Both the position numbers and the translations under genes were made by a program. From NCBI GenBank assembly GCA_011526085.1, contig WYBC01000017.1, forward strand, positions 62,001 to 126,000: 64,000 nucleotides of DNA, read 5' to 3'. Of this stretch, positions 1 through 10,405 are shown piece by piece (positions within the stretch are counted from its first letter, which is position 1; each line of letters opens with the position of its first letter). The notes under the pieces were generated by a model that saw only the letters and a list, made by a program, of their open reading frames with translations, did no database searches and was not told where the DNA came from. Origin of the DNA: Lysobacter sp. GTDB taxonomy: Bacteria; Pseudomonadota; Gammaproteobacteria; Xanthomonadales; Xanthomonadaceae.

Positions 1-28
1 GCCCAAAGGCCGACATGCTGAATCGCCG

Positions 29-1372
29 TCACGCCTCCCGCAGCGCGAACCCCACGCCGCGCGCGAGCGCGTCGAATCCCGGGAACGAGGTCGCGACGTT
101 GGCGATGTCGCCGATGGTGAATTCGCCCGGGCAGCGCTGGCCGGCGATGGCCGAGGCCATCGCGATGCGATGATCGCCGTGGCTGTCGATCGCGACCGGC
201 GACGACGGATCCAGGGCGAAGGCGCCGCCGTGGATGATCGCGCCGTCGTCGGATTCGTCGACCCGGATGCCCAGCGCGCGCAGCGCGGCCGACATCGTCG
301 CGAGGCGGTCGGACTCCTTCACCCGCAGCTCGGCGGCGCCGGTGATGCGGGTCTCACCTTCGGCGCAGGCCGCGGCCACGAACAACGCCGGGAATTCGTC
401 GATCATGTCCGGCACGATCGCCTCCGGCACCGCGATGCCGCGCAGCGGCGCGGCGCGCACGTGCAGATCGGCCACCGCTTCGCCGCCGGCGCTGCGCGCG
501 TCGGTTTCGACGATGTCCGCACCCATCGCGCGCAGGGCCTGCAGCAGGCCGGTGCGGCGCGGATTCATGCCGACCGCTTCGAGCACGAGGTCGGAACCCG
601 GAATCACGCTGGCGGCGACGAGGAAGAACGCGGCCGAGGAGAAATCCGCGGGCACGTGCACATCGGTCGCGCGCAGCGCATGCGCATTGCCGGCGCCGCC
701 GCGCACGCGCGCGACGCCGGGTTCGAAATCGATCGGCCAACCGAACGCCGAGAGCATGCGCTCGGTGTAGTCGCGGGTCGGATGCGGCTCGCGCACGACG
801 GTGTCGCCCGCGGCGTAGAGGCCGGCCAGCAGCAGCGCGGACTTCACCTGCGCGCTCGCGACCGGCAGCGTGTAATCGATGCCCTGCAGCGTGCGGCCGC
901 CGCGGATGCGCAGCGGCGGCAGGCCGCCCTCTTCGCTGTCGATCGCGGCGCCCATGCGCGACAGCGGATCGATCACCCGCCGCATCGGCCGCTTCGACAG
1001 CGAGTCGTCGCCGACGAGCGTGCTGTCGAACGCCTGCCCGGCCAGCACGCCCGCGAGCAGGCGCATGCCGGTCCCGGCGTTGCCGCAGTCGAGCGCATCG
1101 GCGCTGGCGCGCAGCCCGTGCAGGCCGACGCCATGCACGATCCGCGACTGCGGCGAGGGCGCTTCGATGGTCACGCCGAGCCGCTGGAACACCGCCGCGG
1201 TCGCACGGGTGTCCTCGCCTTCGAGGAAGCCGTCGATCCGCGAGACGCCTTCGGCCAGCGAGGCGAGCATGATCGCGCGATGCGACACCGACTTGTCGCC
1301 GGGCACGCGGATGCGGCCGGTGAGCGGCGTTCCGGCGCCGACGATCCAGTTCTTCCTGACGGCGCCACTCAT
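29..1372 (-). CDS. aroA: 3-phosphoshikimate 1-carboxyvinyltransferase (EPSP synthase)
   Basis: EPSP synthase transfers the enolpyruvyl group of PEP to shikimate-3-phosphate in the cytosolic shikimate pathway. The 447-residue product has the usual family length. It shows the N-terminal PGDKSVSHRA substrate loop, the LDCGNAGTGMRLLAG segment near residue 90 and the late KESDRL and DHRIAM motifs. The open frame runs further upstream, but the ATG at 1372 fits the protein family and overlaps the hisC stop in an ATGA arrangement, so translation is probably coupled. It is the last of four minus-strand genes (serC-pheA-hisC-aroA). The 28 bases beyond the stop hold nothing I can assign. Confidence 0.97.
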   Translation of the reverse strand: MSGAVRKNWIVGAGTPLTGRIRVPGDKSVSHRAIMLASLAEGVSRIDGFLEGEDTRATAAVFQRLGVTIEAPSPQSRIVHGVGLHGLRASADALDCGNAGTGMRLLAGVLAGQAFDSTLVGDDSLSKRPMRRVIDPLSRMGAAIDSEEGGLPPLRIRGGRTLQGIDYTLPVASAQVKSALLLAGLYAAGDTVVREPHPTRDYTERMLSAFGWPIDFEPGVARVRGGAGNAHALRATDVHVPADFSSAAFFLVAASVIPGSDLVLEAVGMNPRRTGLLQALRAMGADIVETDARSAGGEAVADLHVRAAPLRGIAVPEAIVPDMIDEFPALFVAAACAEGETRITGAAELRVKESDRLATMSAALRALGIRVDESDDGAIIHGGAFALDPSSPVAIDSHGDHRIAMASAIAGQRCPGEFTIGDIANVATSFPGFDALARGVGFALREA

Positions 1373-2544
1373 GCCCGCACCTCGTCGAGGCCGGCCAGCA
1401 GCCGGCGGTTCTCGTCGGCGTTGCCGACGGTGATGCGCAGGCAGTGGCCGAGGCCGTAACCGCCCATCGGCCGCAGCACGATGCCGCGTTCGCACAGCGC
1501 CATTTCGATGCCGGCGACGCGGGCCTCGTCGCCCGGTTCGGCGAACTGCACGAGGAGGAAATTGGTCTGCGACGGAAACACCCGCAGGCCGCGGTCGCGC
1601 AGCGCGGCCGCGAGCGCGGCGCGCTGTTCGGCGTTGCGGGCGACCACCCACCGCAGGTGTTCCTCGTCGCCCAGCGCGGCTTCCGCGGCGGCCAGTCCGG
1701 CGCTGTTGACGTTGAAGCTTTCGCGCGCCCGCTCCATCACCGCGATCAGCGCGGGATGGCCGATGGCGAACCCGACGCGCAATCCGGCCAGCGCATAGGC
1801 CTTGCTGAAGGTGCGGGTCACGACCAGATTCGGATGACGCGCCTGCACGGTCAGCGCCGAGGCCCACCCGGGCGCATCGACGAATTCGGCATAAGCCTCA
1901 TCGACCACCACCACCACGTCGCCCGGCACCTTCGCCATGAACGCGGCGAAGGCATCGGCGTCGTACCAGGTGCCGGTCGGATTGTTCGGATTCGCCAGGT
2001 ACACCAGCCGGGTCGCATCGGTGATCGCCGCGGCGATGGCGTCGAGATCGTGGCCGCGCGGCATCGCGCGATCGTCCGGATGGCACGGCGCGACCCGCAG
2101 CGTGGCGCCGGCGCACTGCGCGGCGATCGCGTACACCGCGAAACCGAATTTCGAGGCGACCACGTCGACGCCCGGGCCGGCGAACACCTGCGCGAACTGC
2201 ATCAGCAGTTCATGCGAACCGTTGCCGAGCAGGATCGCGCCGGCATCGACGCCATGCTTCGCGGCGAGCGCGCGCTTGAGATCGCCGCCGAGCGGATCGG
2301 GATAGCGGAAGCTGTCGTGGATCGTGCCGAGTACGGCTTCCTTGGCCCGCGCGCTGGGGCCGTAGGGGTTCTCGTTCGATCCGAGTTCGACGAGTGGATG
2401 GGAGCCGGAATACCGGCCTTCGAACCGGCGACGGAACGCGACGAGGTCGTGGCCTGGATCGTAGGCGCGCAGGCGCTGGATGCCCGGCTGTGCGAGCGCA
2501 GAGAAAAACGATTCGTCCACCCGCACCTCGGGAACCGACTCCAT
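1369..2544 (-). CDS. hisC: Histidinol-phosphate / aromatic aminotransferase
   Basis: A fold-type I PLP aminotransferase of 391 residues. It has the SNENPYGPS N-terminal motif, the NPNNPTGT segment and the TRTFSKAYALAGLRVG region carrying the PLP lysine. HisC-type enzymes convert imidazole-acetol phosphate to histidinol phosphate and often also transaminate phenylpyruvate or prephenate. The position directly between pheA and aroA suggests aromatic amino acid transamination is at least part of its job. Start choice: ATG at 2544, two bases after the pheA stop; a longer open frame upstream only reads through pheA. The end overlaps the aroA start by four bases. Confidence 0.93.
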   Translation of the reverse strand: MESVPEVRVDESFFSALAQPGIQRLRAYDPGHDLVAFRRRFEGRYSGSHPLVELGSNENPYGPSARAKEAVLGTIHDSFRYPDPLGGDLKRALAAKHGVDAGAILLGNGSHELLMQFAQVFAGPGVDVVASKFGFAVYAIAAQCAGATLRVAPCHPDDRAMPRGHDLDAIAAAITDATRLVYLANPNNPTGTWYDADAFAAFMAKVPGDVVVVVDEAYAEFVDAPGWASALTVQARHPNLVVTRTFSKAYALAGLRVGFAIGHPALIAVMERARESFNVNSAGLAAAEAALGDEEHLRWVVARNAEQRAALAAALRDRGLRVFPSQTNFLLVQFAEPGDEARVAGIEMALCERGIVLRPMGGYGLGHCLRITVGNADENRRLLAGLDEVRA

Positions 2545-2546
2545 GC

Positions 2547-3782
2547 TCAGAGCACCGCGACCGGATAGGAACCCAGCACCCGGATATTGCCCGCGAAGGC
2601 GACGATCTCGGCCAGGGCGTCCTTCAACGGCGATTCGTCGGCATGGCCGGCCACGTCGATGAAGAAGGCGTACTGCCACAGCTTGCCGTGCGCGGGCCGC
2701 GATTCGATCCGGTTCATGGTGATCCCGCGGCGCGCCAGCGGTTCGAGAATGCGGTAAAGCACGCCCGGAACGTGCGGCTGGTCGACGGTGAAGACCAGCA
2801 GCGACGTGCGGTCGTTGCCGGAACTGGGAAACGCCGAACGGCCGATGACCAGGAACCGGGTGGTGTTGTCGTCGCGGTCCTCGATCGGGCCCGCCACCAC
2901 CTTGAGGTTGTAGGCCTGGCCGGCGTTCTCGCCGGCGATCGCGGCGACGTCGTCGGCGTTGCGCGCGGTGCGGGCGGCCTCGGCGTTGCTGACCATCGCG
3001 TGCTTTTCCACGCCGGGCAGATTCTCGCGCAGCCAGGCCCTGCACTGCACCAGCGAGAGCGCGTGCGAATACACCCGCTTGATGTCCTCGATCCGGCCGC
3101 TGCGCGACAGCAGGTACTGATGCACGCGCAGTTCGATCTCGCCGCAGATCATCAGCGGCGAGGTGAGGAACAGGTCGAGCGTGGACTGGATGGTGCCGGT
3201 ACCGGAATTCTCCACCGGCACCACGCCGAAATCGGCATGACCGGCGGCGACTTCGTCGAACACTTCCTCGACCGTGGTCAGCGGCAACGCCTTCGCGGAG
3301 TGGCCGAAGTGCTTGTAGACCGCCTGCTGCGAAAACGTGCCTTCGGGACCGAGAAAACCGACCTTCAGCGGCTCCTGCTGCGCGAGACAGGCGGACATGA
3401 TCTCGCGGAACAGCCGCACGAGCACTTCGTCGGCGAGCGGACCTTCGTTGCGGTCGATCACCCGGCGCAGCACCTGCGCTTCGCGCTCAGGACGGTAGTA
3501 ATCGACCGCCGCGGCGAGCTTGCCCTTGGCCTTGCCGACCTGATGCGCCCACAGCGCGCGCTCGGCGATCAGTGACTGGATCTCGCGGTCGATGCCGTCG
3601 ATCTGCGCGCGCACCGCGAGCAGATCGGGTTTGCCCTGGGCATCGGTCGGAATTTCGACCGCGTCCCCGGACTTCGCGGCACGCTTGCCGGCCTTCGGCT
3701 TCGCCGACGGCGCCACGACCGGCTTCGCGGCCGTCTTCGCGACGGGCTTCCCCGCGCCCTTGCGCGTGCGTTTCTCAGCCAT
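2547..3782 (-). CDS. pheA: Bifunctional chorismate mutase / prephenate dehydratase (P-protein)
   Basis: P-protein of phenylalanine synthesis, 411 residues. In order: a Lys/Ala/Pro-rich N-terminal extension of about 45 residues; an AroQ-type chorismate mutase helix bundle ([18 protein letters not shown], about 52-135); a prephenate dehydratase domain starting at [14 protein letters not shown] with the [10 protein letters not shown] motif; and an ACT domain containing the ESRP motif ([14 protein letters not shown]), which is the usual phenylalanine feedback site. The basic extension is longer than in E. coli PheA. It overlaps serC by eight bases upstream and abuts hisC downstream, so the cluster is very likely one operon. 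Confidence 0.96.
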   Translation of the reverse strand: MAEKRTRKGAGKPVAKTAAKPVVAPSAKPKAGKRAAKSGDAVEIPTDAQGKPDLLAVRAQIDGIDREIQSLIAERALWAHQVGKAKGKLAAAVDYYRPEREAQVLRRVIDRNEGPLADEVLVRLFREIMSACLAQQEPLKVGFLGPEGTFSQQAVYKHFGHSAKALPLTTVEEVFDEVAAGHADFGVVPVENSGTGTIQSTLDLFLTSPLMICGEIELRVHQYLLSRSGRIEDIKRVYSHALSLVQCRAWLRENLPGVEKHAMVSNAEAARTARNADDVAAIAGENAGQAYNLKVVAGPIEDRDDNTTRFLVIGRSAFPSSGNDRTSLLVFTVDQPHVPGVLYRILEPLARRGITMNRIESRPAHGKLWQYAFFIDVAGHADESPLKDALAEIVAFAGNIRVLGSYPVAVL

Positions 3783-4860
3783 GACGTTGCTTGAAATCCT
3801 GCATGAAATCGGCCAGCGCCTTCACGCCTTCGACCGGCATGGCGTTGTAGATCGAGGCGCGCATGCCGCCGAGGGCGCGATGGCCCTTCAGCGCCATCAG
3901 GCCGGCGGCCTTGGCTTCGGACAGGAACGGCTTGTCCAGCGCTTCGTCGTGGAGGAAGAACGGCACGTTCATGCGCGAGCGCACGGCGGCGGCGACTTCG
4001 TTGCGGTAATAGCCGCCCGACGCGTCGATCACGTCGTACAGCAAGGCCGCCTTCTCGGCGCTGCGGCGGGCGAACTCGGCGACGCCGCCTTCGGCCAGCA
4101 TCCACTTCACGTTGAGGCCGAGCATGTACCAGTTCCAGGTCGGCGGCGTGTTGAGCATCGACTCGCCCTTGAGGTGCGAGGCGTAGTTGAAGATGTCGGC
4201 GCGCGGCTGGCCGGCGCGCTCCAGCAGATCGCGACGCACGATCACCACGGTGATGCCGACCGGGCCGAGGTTCTTCTGCGCGCCGGCGTAGATCACGCCG
4301 TATTTCGAGATGTCGACCGGCTCCGAAGCGATGCTGGAGCTGAAGTCGGCGACCAGCGGCACGTCGCCGACGTCCGGCGTGTCGCGGAACTCGACGCCAT
4401 GGATGGTCTCGTTGGCGGTGATGTGGACGTAGGCGGCGTCGGCCGACAACTGCCAGGTATCGCGGGCCGGAATGTCGCGGAATCCGCCGGCTTCGCTGGT
4501 CGCGGCGATGCGCACGTCGACGTAGGGCTTGGCCTGTTTGATCGCGGTCTTGCCCCAATGGCCGCTGACGACGTAATCGACGGCCTGGCCGGGGGCGGCG
4601 AGGTTCAGCGGGATGAGCGCCTGCTGGGTGGTGGCGCCACCGCCGAGGAACAGCACCGCGTAATCGGCGGGAATCGACATCAGCGTGCGCAGGTCGGCCT
4701 CGGCCTCGGCCGCGACCTGGATGAACTCCGGTCCGCGATGGCTGTGCTCGACGATGGAGGCACCGGAATCGCGCCATTCGAGCATTTCGTCCCGGGCCTG
4801 GCGGAGGACGCTTTCGGGCAGGGTGGCGGGACCGGCACTGAAGTTGAAGGCGCGCGACAT
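3775..4860 (-). CDS. serC: Phosphoserine aminotransferase
   Basis: PLP enzyme converting 3-phosphohydroxypyruvate to phosphoserine (serine and pyridoxine pathways). The 361-residue length matches the family. It begins [17 protein letters not shown], has the FLGGGATTQ motif, and carries the PLP-lysine region [15 protein letters not shown]. It is the first gene of the serC-pheA-hisC-aroA cluster; its stop lies inside the pheA start. The 167 bases upstream separate it from the divergent msrP gene and must hold both promoters, but I do not see a clear hexamer pair. Confidence 0.97.
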   Translation of the reverse strand: MSRAFNFSAGPATLPESVLRQARDEMLEWRDSGASIVEHSHRGPEFIQVAAEAEADLRTLMSIPADYAVLFLGGGATTQQALIPLNLAAPGQAVDYVVSGHWGKTAIKQAKPYVDVRIAATSEAGGFRDIPARDTWQLSADAAYVHITANETIHGVEFRDTPDVGDVPLVADFSSSIASEPVDISKYGVIYAGAQKNLGPVGITVVIVRRDLLERAGQPRADIFNYASHLKGESMLNTPPTWNWYMLGLNVKWMLAEGGVAEFARRSAEKAALLYDVIDASGGYYRNEVAAAVRSRMNVPFFLHDEALDKPFLSEAKAAGLMALKGHRALGGMRASIYNAMPVEGVKALADFMQDFKQRHG

Positions 4861-5027
4861 CGGACGTTCCAGGGCGTAGGGAGTGGGCTCCGGAGTATGC
4901 CGCAGCGCAGCATGCTTGTGGGCGTGCCGGGATGCCGAAAAGAAATTTGCAGATGCCGCGCAACCGATGGCCCCCTACCAACGTCTTATAGTCGAACCCA
5001 CCCCGCCTGCCAGGCCCCGGAGCCCCC

Positions 5028-6008
5028 ATGCCTCTGCCCGCTTCCCTCCGCGACGCCCTGCGGATTCCCGCCGCCGAGATCACCGACGAGGCCGTGTACC
5101 GCGACCGACGCCGCCTGCTCGGTGTGATGGCCGCCGCACCCACCCTGGCCCTCTCCGGCTGCGCCGATGCCGAGCCGCCGCCACCGCCCAAGGCCACGAT
5201 CAGCCCGGCGCAGCTGAAATCCGGGTTCCGCACCGCCGAGGAACCGACCCGCTACGAGGATGCGACCACCTACAACAACTTCTACGAGTTCGGTACCGGC
5301 AAGGCCGACCCCTCGCAGGCGGCGAAGACCCTGCGGACCAAGCCCTGGACCGTGACCGTCTCGGGGGAGTGCGCCAAGCCGGGCAAGTTCGAACTGGCCG
5401 ATCTGCTCAAGGGCCTCAAGCCCGAGGAACGGATTTACCGGCTGCGCTGCGTCGAGGGCTGGTCGATGGTGATCCCGTGGCTGGGCGTGCCGCTGGGCGC
5501 GCTGCTGAAACGCTTCGAGCCGACCTCGAAGGCGAAGTACGTGGCCTTCACCACCCTCGCCGACCCGAAACAGATGCCGGGCGTGCGCTATGCCTCGATC
5601 GACTGGCCCTACGTCGAGGGGCTGCGCATCGACGAGGCCATGCATCCCCTGACCCTGCTCGCCACCGGCCTGTACGGCAAACCGATGCCGCAGCAGAACG
5701 GCGCGCCGGTGCGGCTGGTGGTGCCGTGGAAATACGGCTTCAAGAGCATCAAGTCGATCGTGGAGATCCGGTTCGTCGAAACGATGCCGCCGACCGCATG
5801 GAACCAGCTGCAGCCCGAGGAATACGGATTCTTCAGCAACGTCAATCCGAACGTGGACCACCCGCGCTGGAGCCAGAAGACCGAACGCCGGATCAGCGGC
5901 ACCGCCAGCAAGCTGTTCGCGGAACGCATCCCGACCCGGATGTTCAACGGCTACGCGGAGCAGGTGGCGCGAATGTACAAGGGCCTCGATCTCAGGAAGT
6001 GGTTCTGA
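5028..6008 (+). CDS. msrP: Protein-methionine-sulfoxide reductase, catalytic subunit MsrP
   Basis: Periplasmic molybdopterin enzyme (YedY family) that repairs oxidised methionine in envelope proteins. The 326-residue protein has a twin-arginine-like N-terminus (DRRRLLGVM followed by a hydrophobic stretch), consistent with Tat export of the folded molybdoprotein. The molybdenum-ligand cysteine is C141 in the [11 protein letters not shown] motif. Downstream motifs AVEP-like to [14 protein letters not shown] and [10 protein letters not shown] fit the family. The adjacent msrQ gene encodes the heme membrane partner that feeds electrons to it. Confidence 0.95.
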   Translation: MPLPASLRDALRIPAAEITDEAVYRDRRRLLGVMAAAPTLALSGCADAEPPPPPKATISPAQLKSGFRTAEEPTRYEDATTYNNFYEFGTGKADPSQAAKTLRTKPWTVTVSGECAKPGKFELADLLKGLKPEERIYRLRCVEGWSMVIPWLGVPLGALLKRFEPTSKAKYVAFTTLADPKQMPGVRYASIDWPYVEGLRIDEAMHPLTLLATGLYGKPMPQQNGAPVRLVVPWKYGFKSIKSIVEIRFVETMPPTAWNQLQPEEYGFFSNVNPNVDHPRWSQKTERRISGTASKLFAERIPTRMFNGYAEQVARMYKGLDLRKWF

Positions 6009-6099
6009 AGCACCATGGCCGATGCCGTCATCCCGGCGCCGGAGACGCGTAAGCCGGGTCGGGATGACCACTCTCTGCAACGATCGCCGAAGCCACCCC

Positions 6100-6759
6100 A
6101 TGCCCAAACGCTCTTCCCGCCTCATCGCCGCCAAGACCGTCGTCCACGCGCTCTGCCTGACGCCGCTGGCGATCCTGGCGTGGCAGTTCTGGGATGTGTT
6201 CCGCACCGGCAGCGACGTCCTCGGCGCCGATCCGGTGGCCGAGGTCGAGCATCGACTCGGGATCTGGGCGCTGCGATTCCTGCTGATCGCGCTCGCGGTC
6301 ACACCACTGCGTCAGCTCACCGGGCAGGCGGTCGTGATCCGGTTCCGGCGCATGCTCGGGCTGTACGCCTTCGCCTACGCCACCCTGCATCTCGCCGCCT
6401 ATCTGGTGCTGGACCTGCGCGGCTACTGGCTGCAGATCTTCGAGGAGATCGCGAAGCGGCCGTACATCACCGTCGGGTTCGCGGCCTGGCTGCTGCTCGT
6501 GCCGCTGGCCATCACCTCGACCCAGGGCTGGATCCGGCGCCTCGGCCGGCGCTGGGGCCAGTTGCACAAGCTCGTCTACGCCATCGCCGTGTTCGCGGTG
6601 CTGCATTTCTGGTGGCTGGTGAAATCCGACATCCGCGAGCCGGCGCTGTACGCCGGGATCCTTGCGGCCCTGCTGGGCTGGCGACTCTGGAAACGCTGGC
6701 GCGCACCGGCGCGCAAGCCGGTCGCGCCGGCGCGATCAACCGCCGCCGAGCAGCAATAG
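6100..6759 (+). CDS. msrQ: Heme-binding membrane subunit MsrQ
   Basis: Inner-membrane heme protein of the ferric-reductase transmembrane family that passes electrons to MsrP. The 219-residue product has about five or six hydrophobic helices and conserved histidines in HLAAY, LHKLVY and LHFWW contexts. The start is placed at ATG 6100 (MPKRSSR), because the extra upstream reading frame has no family similarity. It lies 91 bases after msrP on the same strand. The last 24 bases overlap the end of the convergent FHA gene. Confidence 0.93.
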   Translation: MPKRSSRLIAAKTVVHALCLTPLAILAWQFWDVFRTGSDVLGADPVAEVEHRLGIWALRFLLIALAVTPLRQLTGQAVVIRFRRMLGLYAFAYATLHLAAYLVLDLRGYWLQIFEEIAKRPYITVGFAAWLLLVPLAITSTQGWIRRLGRRWGQLHKLVYAIAVFAVLHFWWLVKSDIREPALYAGILAALLGWRLWKRWRAPARKPVAPARSTAAEQQ

Positions 6760-7527
6760 ACCCGCGATCGCGGCCGCGAGCACGGCCGCGGTCAACAGCA
6801 GCCACGGCAGGCGCCTGCCGCGCCGGCGCGGCGGTGCCGCGATCTCGGGCGCATCGTCGTTGCCGGCGACCCGGGTCAACAGCACGGTATGCGCGGCCGG
6901 CGCCTCGATCACGAACCGATGGTGGACGTCGAACACGATCTGGTCGCCCGGCGAGAGCAGCGCATCACGTACCGCTTCGCCGTTGACCACGCTGCCCTCG
7001 CCGCTGCCGAGATCGCGCAGCACCACCTGATTGCCGATCATTTCGATGCGGGCGTGGCGTTCCGCGAACGCCGGGTCGTCGATCCGGATGTCGGCCTCGT
7101 CGCTGCGACCGATCAGCCGCGGCGCCTCCAGCGTGAAGCTGCGGCCATGGTGGCGGCCGCCGACCCCGCGCACCACCACCCGGCAATCGCCGCGGAATTC
7201 GCCCGGCACATGGCGCAGCGCCTCGGGCAGGGCTTCGACCTTGCGCGAGGACACCAGCAGCATTTCCACGCCGTCGAGGTAGATGGCATCGCCCAGACGC
7301 AGCATCGCCATGCGCTTCACCGGCCGACCGTTGACATGGATGCCGCGGGCGCCGTCGGCAACGGTCATCCACACCCCGCGCCGGTCGACGAACAATCGAA
7401 TCGACGGCGACTCGTCGTCGCCCACCAGGCCGACGGTGTCGCCGATGCGACCGATGGCATGGACCCCCGAGCCCAGCGGCATTTCGGGGTGGTGGTGTTC
7501 GGGGAAACGCAGTTTCAGACCTTCCAT
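6736..7527 (-). CDS. FHA-domain membrane-anchored protein
   Basis: A 263-residue protein with a forkhead-associated phosphothreonine-binding domain at roughly residues 105-200: LIGRSDEADIRIDD, AERHARIE, and GSVVNGEAV match the GR-S-H-NG pattern. The first 100 residues look like a second, more degenerate FHA-like unit (GIHVNGRPVKRMAMLRLGD). After a basic RRRGRR segment there is one C-terminal transmembrane helix ending in LLLLGGG, so it is probably tail-anchored with the FHA domains in the cytosol. ATG 7527 (MEGLKLRF) is preferred over the alternative start 18 bases upstream. No kinase gene lies nearby, so the partner is unknown. Confidence 0.8.
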   Translation of the reverse strand: MEGLKLRFPEHHHPEMPLGSGVHAIGRIGDTVGLVGDDESPSIRLFVDRRGVWMTVADGARGIHVNGRPVKRMAMLRLGDAIYLDGVEMLLVSSRKVEALPEALRHVPGEFRGDCRVVVRGVGGRHHGRSFTLEAPRLIGRSDEADIRIDDPAFAERHARIEMIGNQVVLRDLGSGEGSVVNGEAVRDALLSPGDQIVFDVHHRFVIEAPAAHTVLLTRVAGNDDAPEIAAPPRRRGRRLPWLLLTAAVLAAAIAGLLLLGGG

Positions 7528-7679
7528 GCGGCCGCAATCTACCATGGCCCGCGCGCCGCTTGGCCCCGGCGACAGACGGCGCCGCTGCGGCTAGACTTCC
7601 GCATTCCGCATCGTCCCAACCTGTTCAGCCGGATCCGTTCGGCCCGACCGGTTCGGCGCAACCAGTCCAGGGGAGTTCC

Positions 7680-7955
7680 ATGTCCGGTATCGACATCCGC
7701 CATTCGCATTCCCTGCCGCACGCCAAGGCGCGCAAGGCGGTCGAGGAAGTCGCGAAGAAACTGGCCGAACGCTTCGAGATCGAATACGAATGGGACGGCG
7801 ACGACCTGCATTTCAACCGTTCGGGCGTCGACGGCAAGATCGCGCTGAAGCCGAAGGAGCTGCACGTCACCGCCAAACTCGGTTTCTTCGTCTCGGCCTT
7901 CAAGGGCCCGATCGAACACGAAATCCAGCGCGTCCTCGACGAACGGTTCAGCTGA
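7680..7955 (+). CDS. Polyhydroxyalkanoic acid system family protein
   Basis: A small 91-residue cytosolic protein that matches the PHA-granule-associated family (PHA_gran_rgn type). It begins DIRHSHSLPHAKARKAVEEVA, then WDGDDLHFNRSGVDGKI and LGFFVSAFKGPIE. Family members are found with phasins and PHA synthases, but their exact role is poorly defined. Start ATG 7680 follows a GGGGAG ribosome-binding site. The context supports a PHA role: phasins lie 2.7 and 7 kb downstream and phaC/phaE at 48-50 kb. Confidence 0.82.
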   Translation: MSGIDIRHSHSLPHAKARKAVEEVAKKLAERFEIEYEWDGDDLHFNRSGVDGKIALKPKELHVTAKLGFFVSAFKGPIEHEIQRVLDERFS

Positions 7956-7978
7956 GCACGTCAGCTGAGCGCGCCGCC

Positions 7979-8785
7979 TCAGCGGTTGCGCATGCGGGTA
8001 CGCTTCGCCGCCGGTGGATGCGCGTCCGGCAGCGATTCGAAAGGCCTGGGATGGTCGGCGAACAGGCGCCGCGAAACCTCGCGTTCGCTGCGCTCGATAT
8101 CGGCGATGAAGTCCGCGACATCGTCCAGCTCGGCATAAGCGCCGAAACCGCGCTCCAGGAACGACTGCAGTTCGCCGAAGCCGGCCGCACGCGCCGGGCC
8201 GCGCAGTACGCTGAGCAGGGTCGACACGCCGCGCGTGCGCAACGCGTGGCCCAGGCCATACCCTGCGACCACGATCAGATCGATCTGATGCGCCCGCAGC
8301 CGCGGCAGCCCCACCTCGCGATACGCCTTGCCGTAGAGCGCATCGTCGAGCGTGGTCCGGCGCGGCGCCAACCGCTGCAGCGCCTCGGCCATGCGCAGAT
8401 CGAAGGCATGGCTGAGCGCACCCAGTTCGACCGCGTCCGCCAGGGTCTCGAGCAGGCTCTGCGGCAACAGGCGCTGCATCTTCGGCACCACTCTGGCGAT
8501 ATCGGCGTCGCGGCGGCTGAAATCGCGGTCGCCGTAAAGGTCGGTCAGGAAGAACTGCGCGGCCGGCTGGCGTTTCGGATCCGCCATGAAACCCTCGAAA
8601 CTCGCCGCCAGCCGTGCCGCCTGCCAACGCCGCAGCTCCGGCAACCAGCGCAGACCGTTGCGCGGTTCGCGCTCCGGATCGTGGACGGCCTGATGCCAGG
8701 CCAGCCGCCGCGCAAGCACGCTGCTGAGCTTGCGCTTGTCGAGCCGGCGGCGCCCGTGGGCCAGGTCGGGAGTGACGATCTTCAT
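7979..8785 (-). CDS. FFLEELY-motif family protein, function unknown
   Basis: A 268-residue soluble, arginine-rich, predicted helical protein without signal peptide or membrane segments. It carries the signature FFLTDLYGDRDFSRRDADIA near residue 80, a variant of the FFLxxLYGxxDF motif of an uncharacterised proteobacterial family, followed by VVPKMQRLLP. The family has no known activity that I can name. It is convergent with the PHA-system gene 23 bases away and stands upstream of the divergent patatin gene, so a link with PHA or lipid metabolism is possible but only by position. Confidence 0.75.
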   Translation of the reverse strand: MKIVTPDLAHGRRRLDKRKLSSVLARRLAWHQAVHDPEREPRNGLRWLPELRRWQAARLAASFEGFMADPKRQPAAQFFLTDLYGDRDFSRRDADIARVVPKMQRLLPQSLLETLADAVELGALSHAFDLRMAEALQRLAPRRTTLDDALYGKAYREVGLPRLRAHQIDLIVVAGYGLGHALRTRGVSTLLSVLRGPARAAGFGELQSFLERGFGAYAELDDVADFIADIERSEREVSRRLFADHPRPFESLPDAHPPAAKRTRMRNR

Positions 8786-8991
8786 CGGCAGGGATCATCG
8801 GTCCCGCATCCGTCCACGGCAAGTCCGGACCGCGGAAGCGGCCTATTCCCACCCACTGCGCACGTCGAATCAATGACTTGATCGCGGCGGACCCGCGGAC
8901 GCATCGGGACGCATGCCTATCCGACCATGGTGCATGGCGCCGCACCGGACCCTTTCGGCTACACTCGGGACGTTTCCTTCGTATCGACTGC

Positions 8992-10281
8992 ATGCTCTCA
9001 CTCCACGCCGCCAAGCGACCGGTCCCGAACAAGACCGGCAAGCGCAAACCGTCCGCCAACGCCCCCGCACCGTCCTCCGCCCGCATCGGTCTCGCGATCG
9101 CCGGCGGCGGGCCGATCGGCGCGATGTACGAGCTGGGCGCGCTGCGGGCACTCGACGAGGCACTCGACGGGATCGATCTCACCCGGATGGACTGCTACGT
9201 GGGCGTCAGCAGCGGCGCCTTCCTCGCCGCTGGCCTGGTCAACCGCATGTCCACCGCGGAGATGTGCCGGATCTTCATCACCGGCGACAGCGACGACGTG
9301 CGGTTCCGGCCGGAGACCTTCCTGCGCCCGGCGGTCTTCGAATACATGCGCCGCGCCTCGGCCCTGCCGCGGCTGACCCTGGAGTGGTGGAGCAGCCTGC
9401 TACGCCCGCGCGACTCGCGCCTCTCCGACCTCATGGTGCGCTTCGGCAGCCTGGTCCCGACCGGGCTGTTCGACAATTCCGAAGTCGAGCGCTTCCTGCG
9501 CGAAATCTTTTCGCGCCGAGGCCGCAGCAACGATTTCCGCCAACTCGAGCGCGAGCTGTACGTGGTCGCGGTCGATCTGGACAGCGGCGAAGCCGTACGC
9601 TTCGGCGCCGGCGACTGGAAAGACATCCCGATCTCCAAGGCCGTCCAGGCCAGCGCAGCACTGCCGGGGCTCTATCCGCCGGTAGAGGTGCGCGGCCGGC
9701 ATTATGTCGACGGTGCCCTGCGCCGGACCATGCATGCCTCGGTGTTGCTGGAGCGCGGCATCGACCTGCTGATCGGCATCAATCCGCTCGTGCCCTTCGA
9801 CTCGACCAAGGTCGACAGCGACGCCGGCCACCGCGGCGGGGTCGACCCGCATCGGATCTGGCAGGGCGGCCTGCCGGCGGTGATGTCGCAGACTTTCCGC
9901 ACCCTGCTGCAGTCGCGCATGCAGGTCGGGTTGGCGAAGTACGCCCAGCAATACCCCGACATCGACCAGTTGATCTTCGAGCCCAATTCGAACGACGGCG
10001 AGATGTTCTTCACCAACGCCTTCAGCTTCTCCAATCGCCGCCGGGTCTGCCAACTGGGTTATCGCAACACCCTGCAGGACCTGCGCAACCGCGCCGAAGC
10101 CCTGGGGCCGGTCCTCGCCGCGCACGGCATCCGCGTGCGCGAAGACGTTCTCAACGATCGCCATCGCACCGTGCTCAGCGGTCTGGGCGAAGCGCCGCCG
10201 CGCAGCACCGAAACCACGGCCCGGCTGCGCCGCGCGCTGGACGAGACCGAACACCTGATCCGGCGACGCAGGCGGAGCTGA
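8992..10281 (+). CDS. Patatin-like phospholipase
   Basis: Patatin-fold lipid acyl hydrolase of 429 residues. It has the glycine-rich oxyanion loop IAGGGPIGAMYELGAL (about residue 36), the nucleophile elbow GVSSG with Ser73, and the DGA motif (HYVDGALRR) that supplies the catalytic Asp. The N-terminal 30 residues are Lys/Ala/Pro-rich and not a clear signal peptide, so the enzyme is probably cytosolic. ATG 8992 is chosen over longer in-frame starts because patatin similarity begins shortly after it. It precedes a phasin gene by 124 bases, which suggests action at the PHA granule surface, though membrane phospholipid turnover is equally possible. Confidence 0.88.
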   Translation: MLSLHAAKRPVPNKTGKRKPSANAPAPSSARIGLAIAGGGPIGAMYELGALRALDEALDGIDLTRMDCYVGVSSGAFLAAGLVNRMSTAEMCRIFITGDSDDVRFRPETFLRPAVFEYMRRASALPRLTLEWWSSLLRPRDSRLSDLMVRFGSLVPTGLFDNSEVERFLREIFSRRGRSNDFRQLERELYVVAVDLDSGEAVRFGAGDWKDIPISKAVQASAALPGLYPPVEVRGRHYVDGALRRTMHASVLLERGIDLLIGINPLVPFDSTKVDSDAGHRGGVDPHRIWQGGLPAVMSQTFRTLLQSRMQVGLAKYAQQYPDIDQLIFEPNSNDGEMFFTNAFSFSNRRRVCQLGYRNTLQDLRNRAEALGPVLAAHGIRVREDVLNDRHRTVLSGLGEAPPRSTETTARLRRALDETEHLIRRRRRS

Positions 10282-10405
10282 GTCCGCAGCGCCGTCTTCG
10301 GCACCGCGATCGATCCGCTGCGGCGGGTCCGCGTCCTCGTGTGAATACTCTAGACAAGCGGCGCACTCTGCCGGGCAATCGATCACGCGCCCGTCGGGAG
10401 GGCAT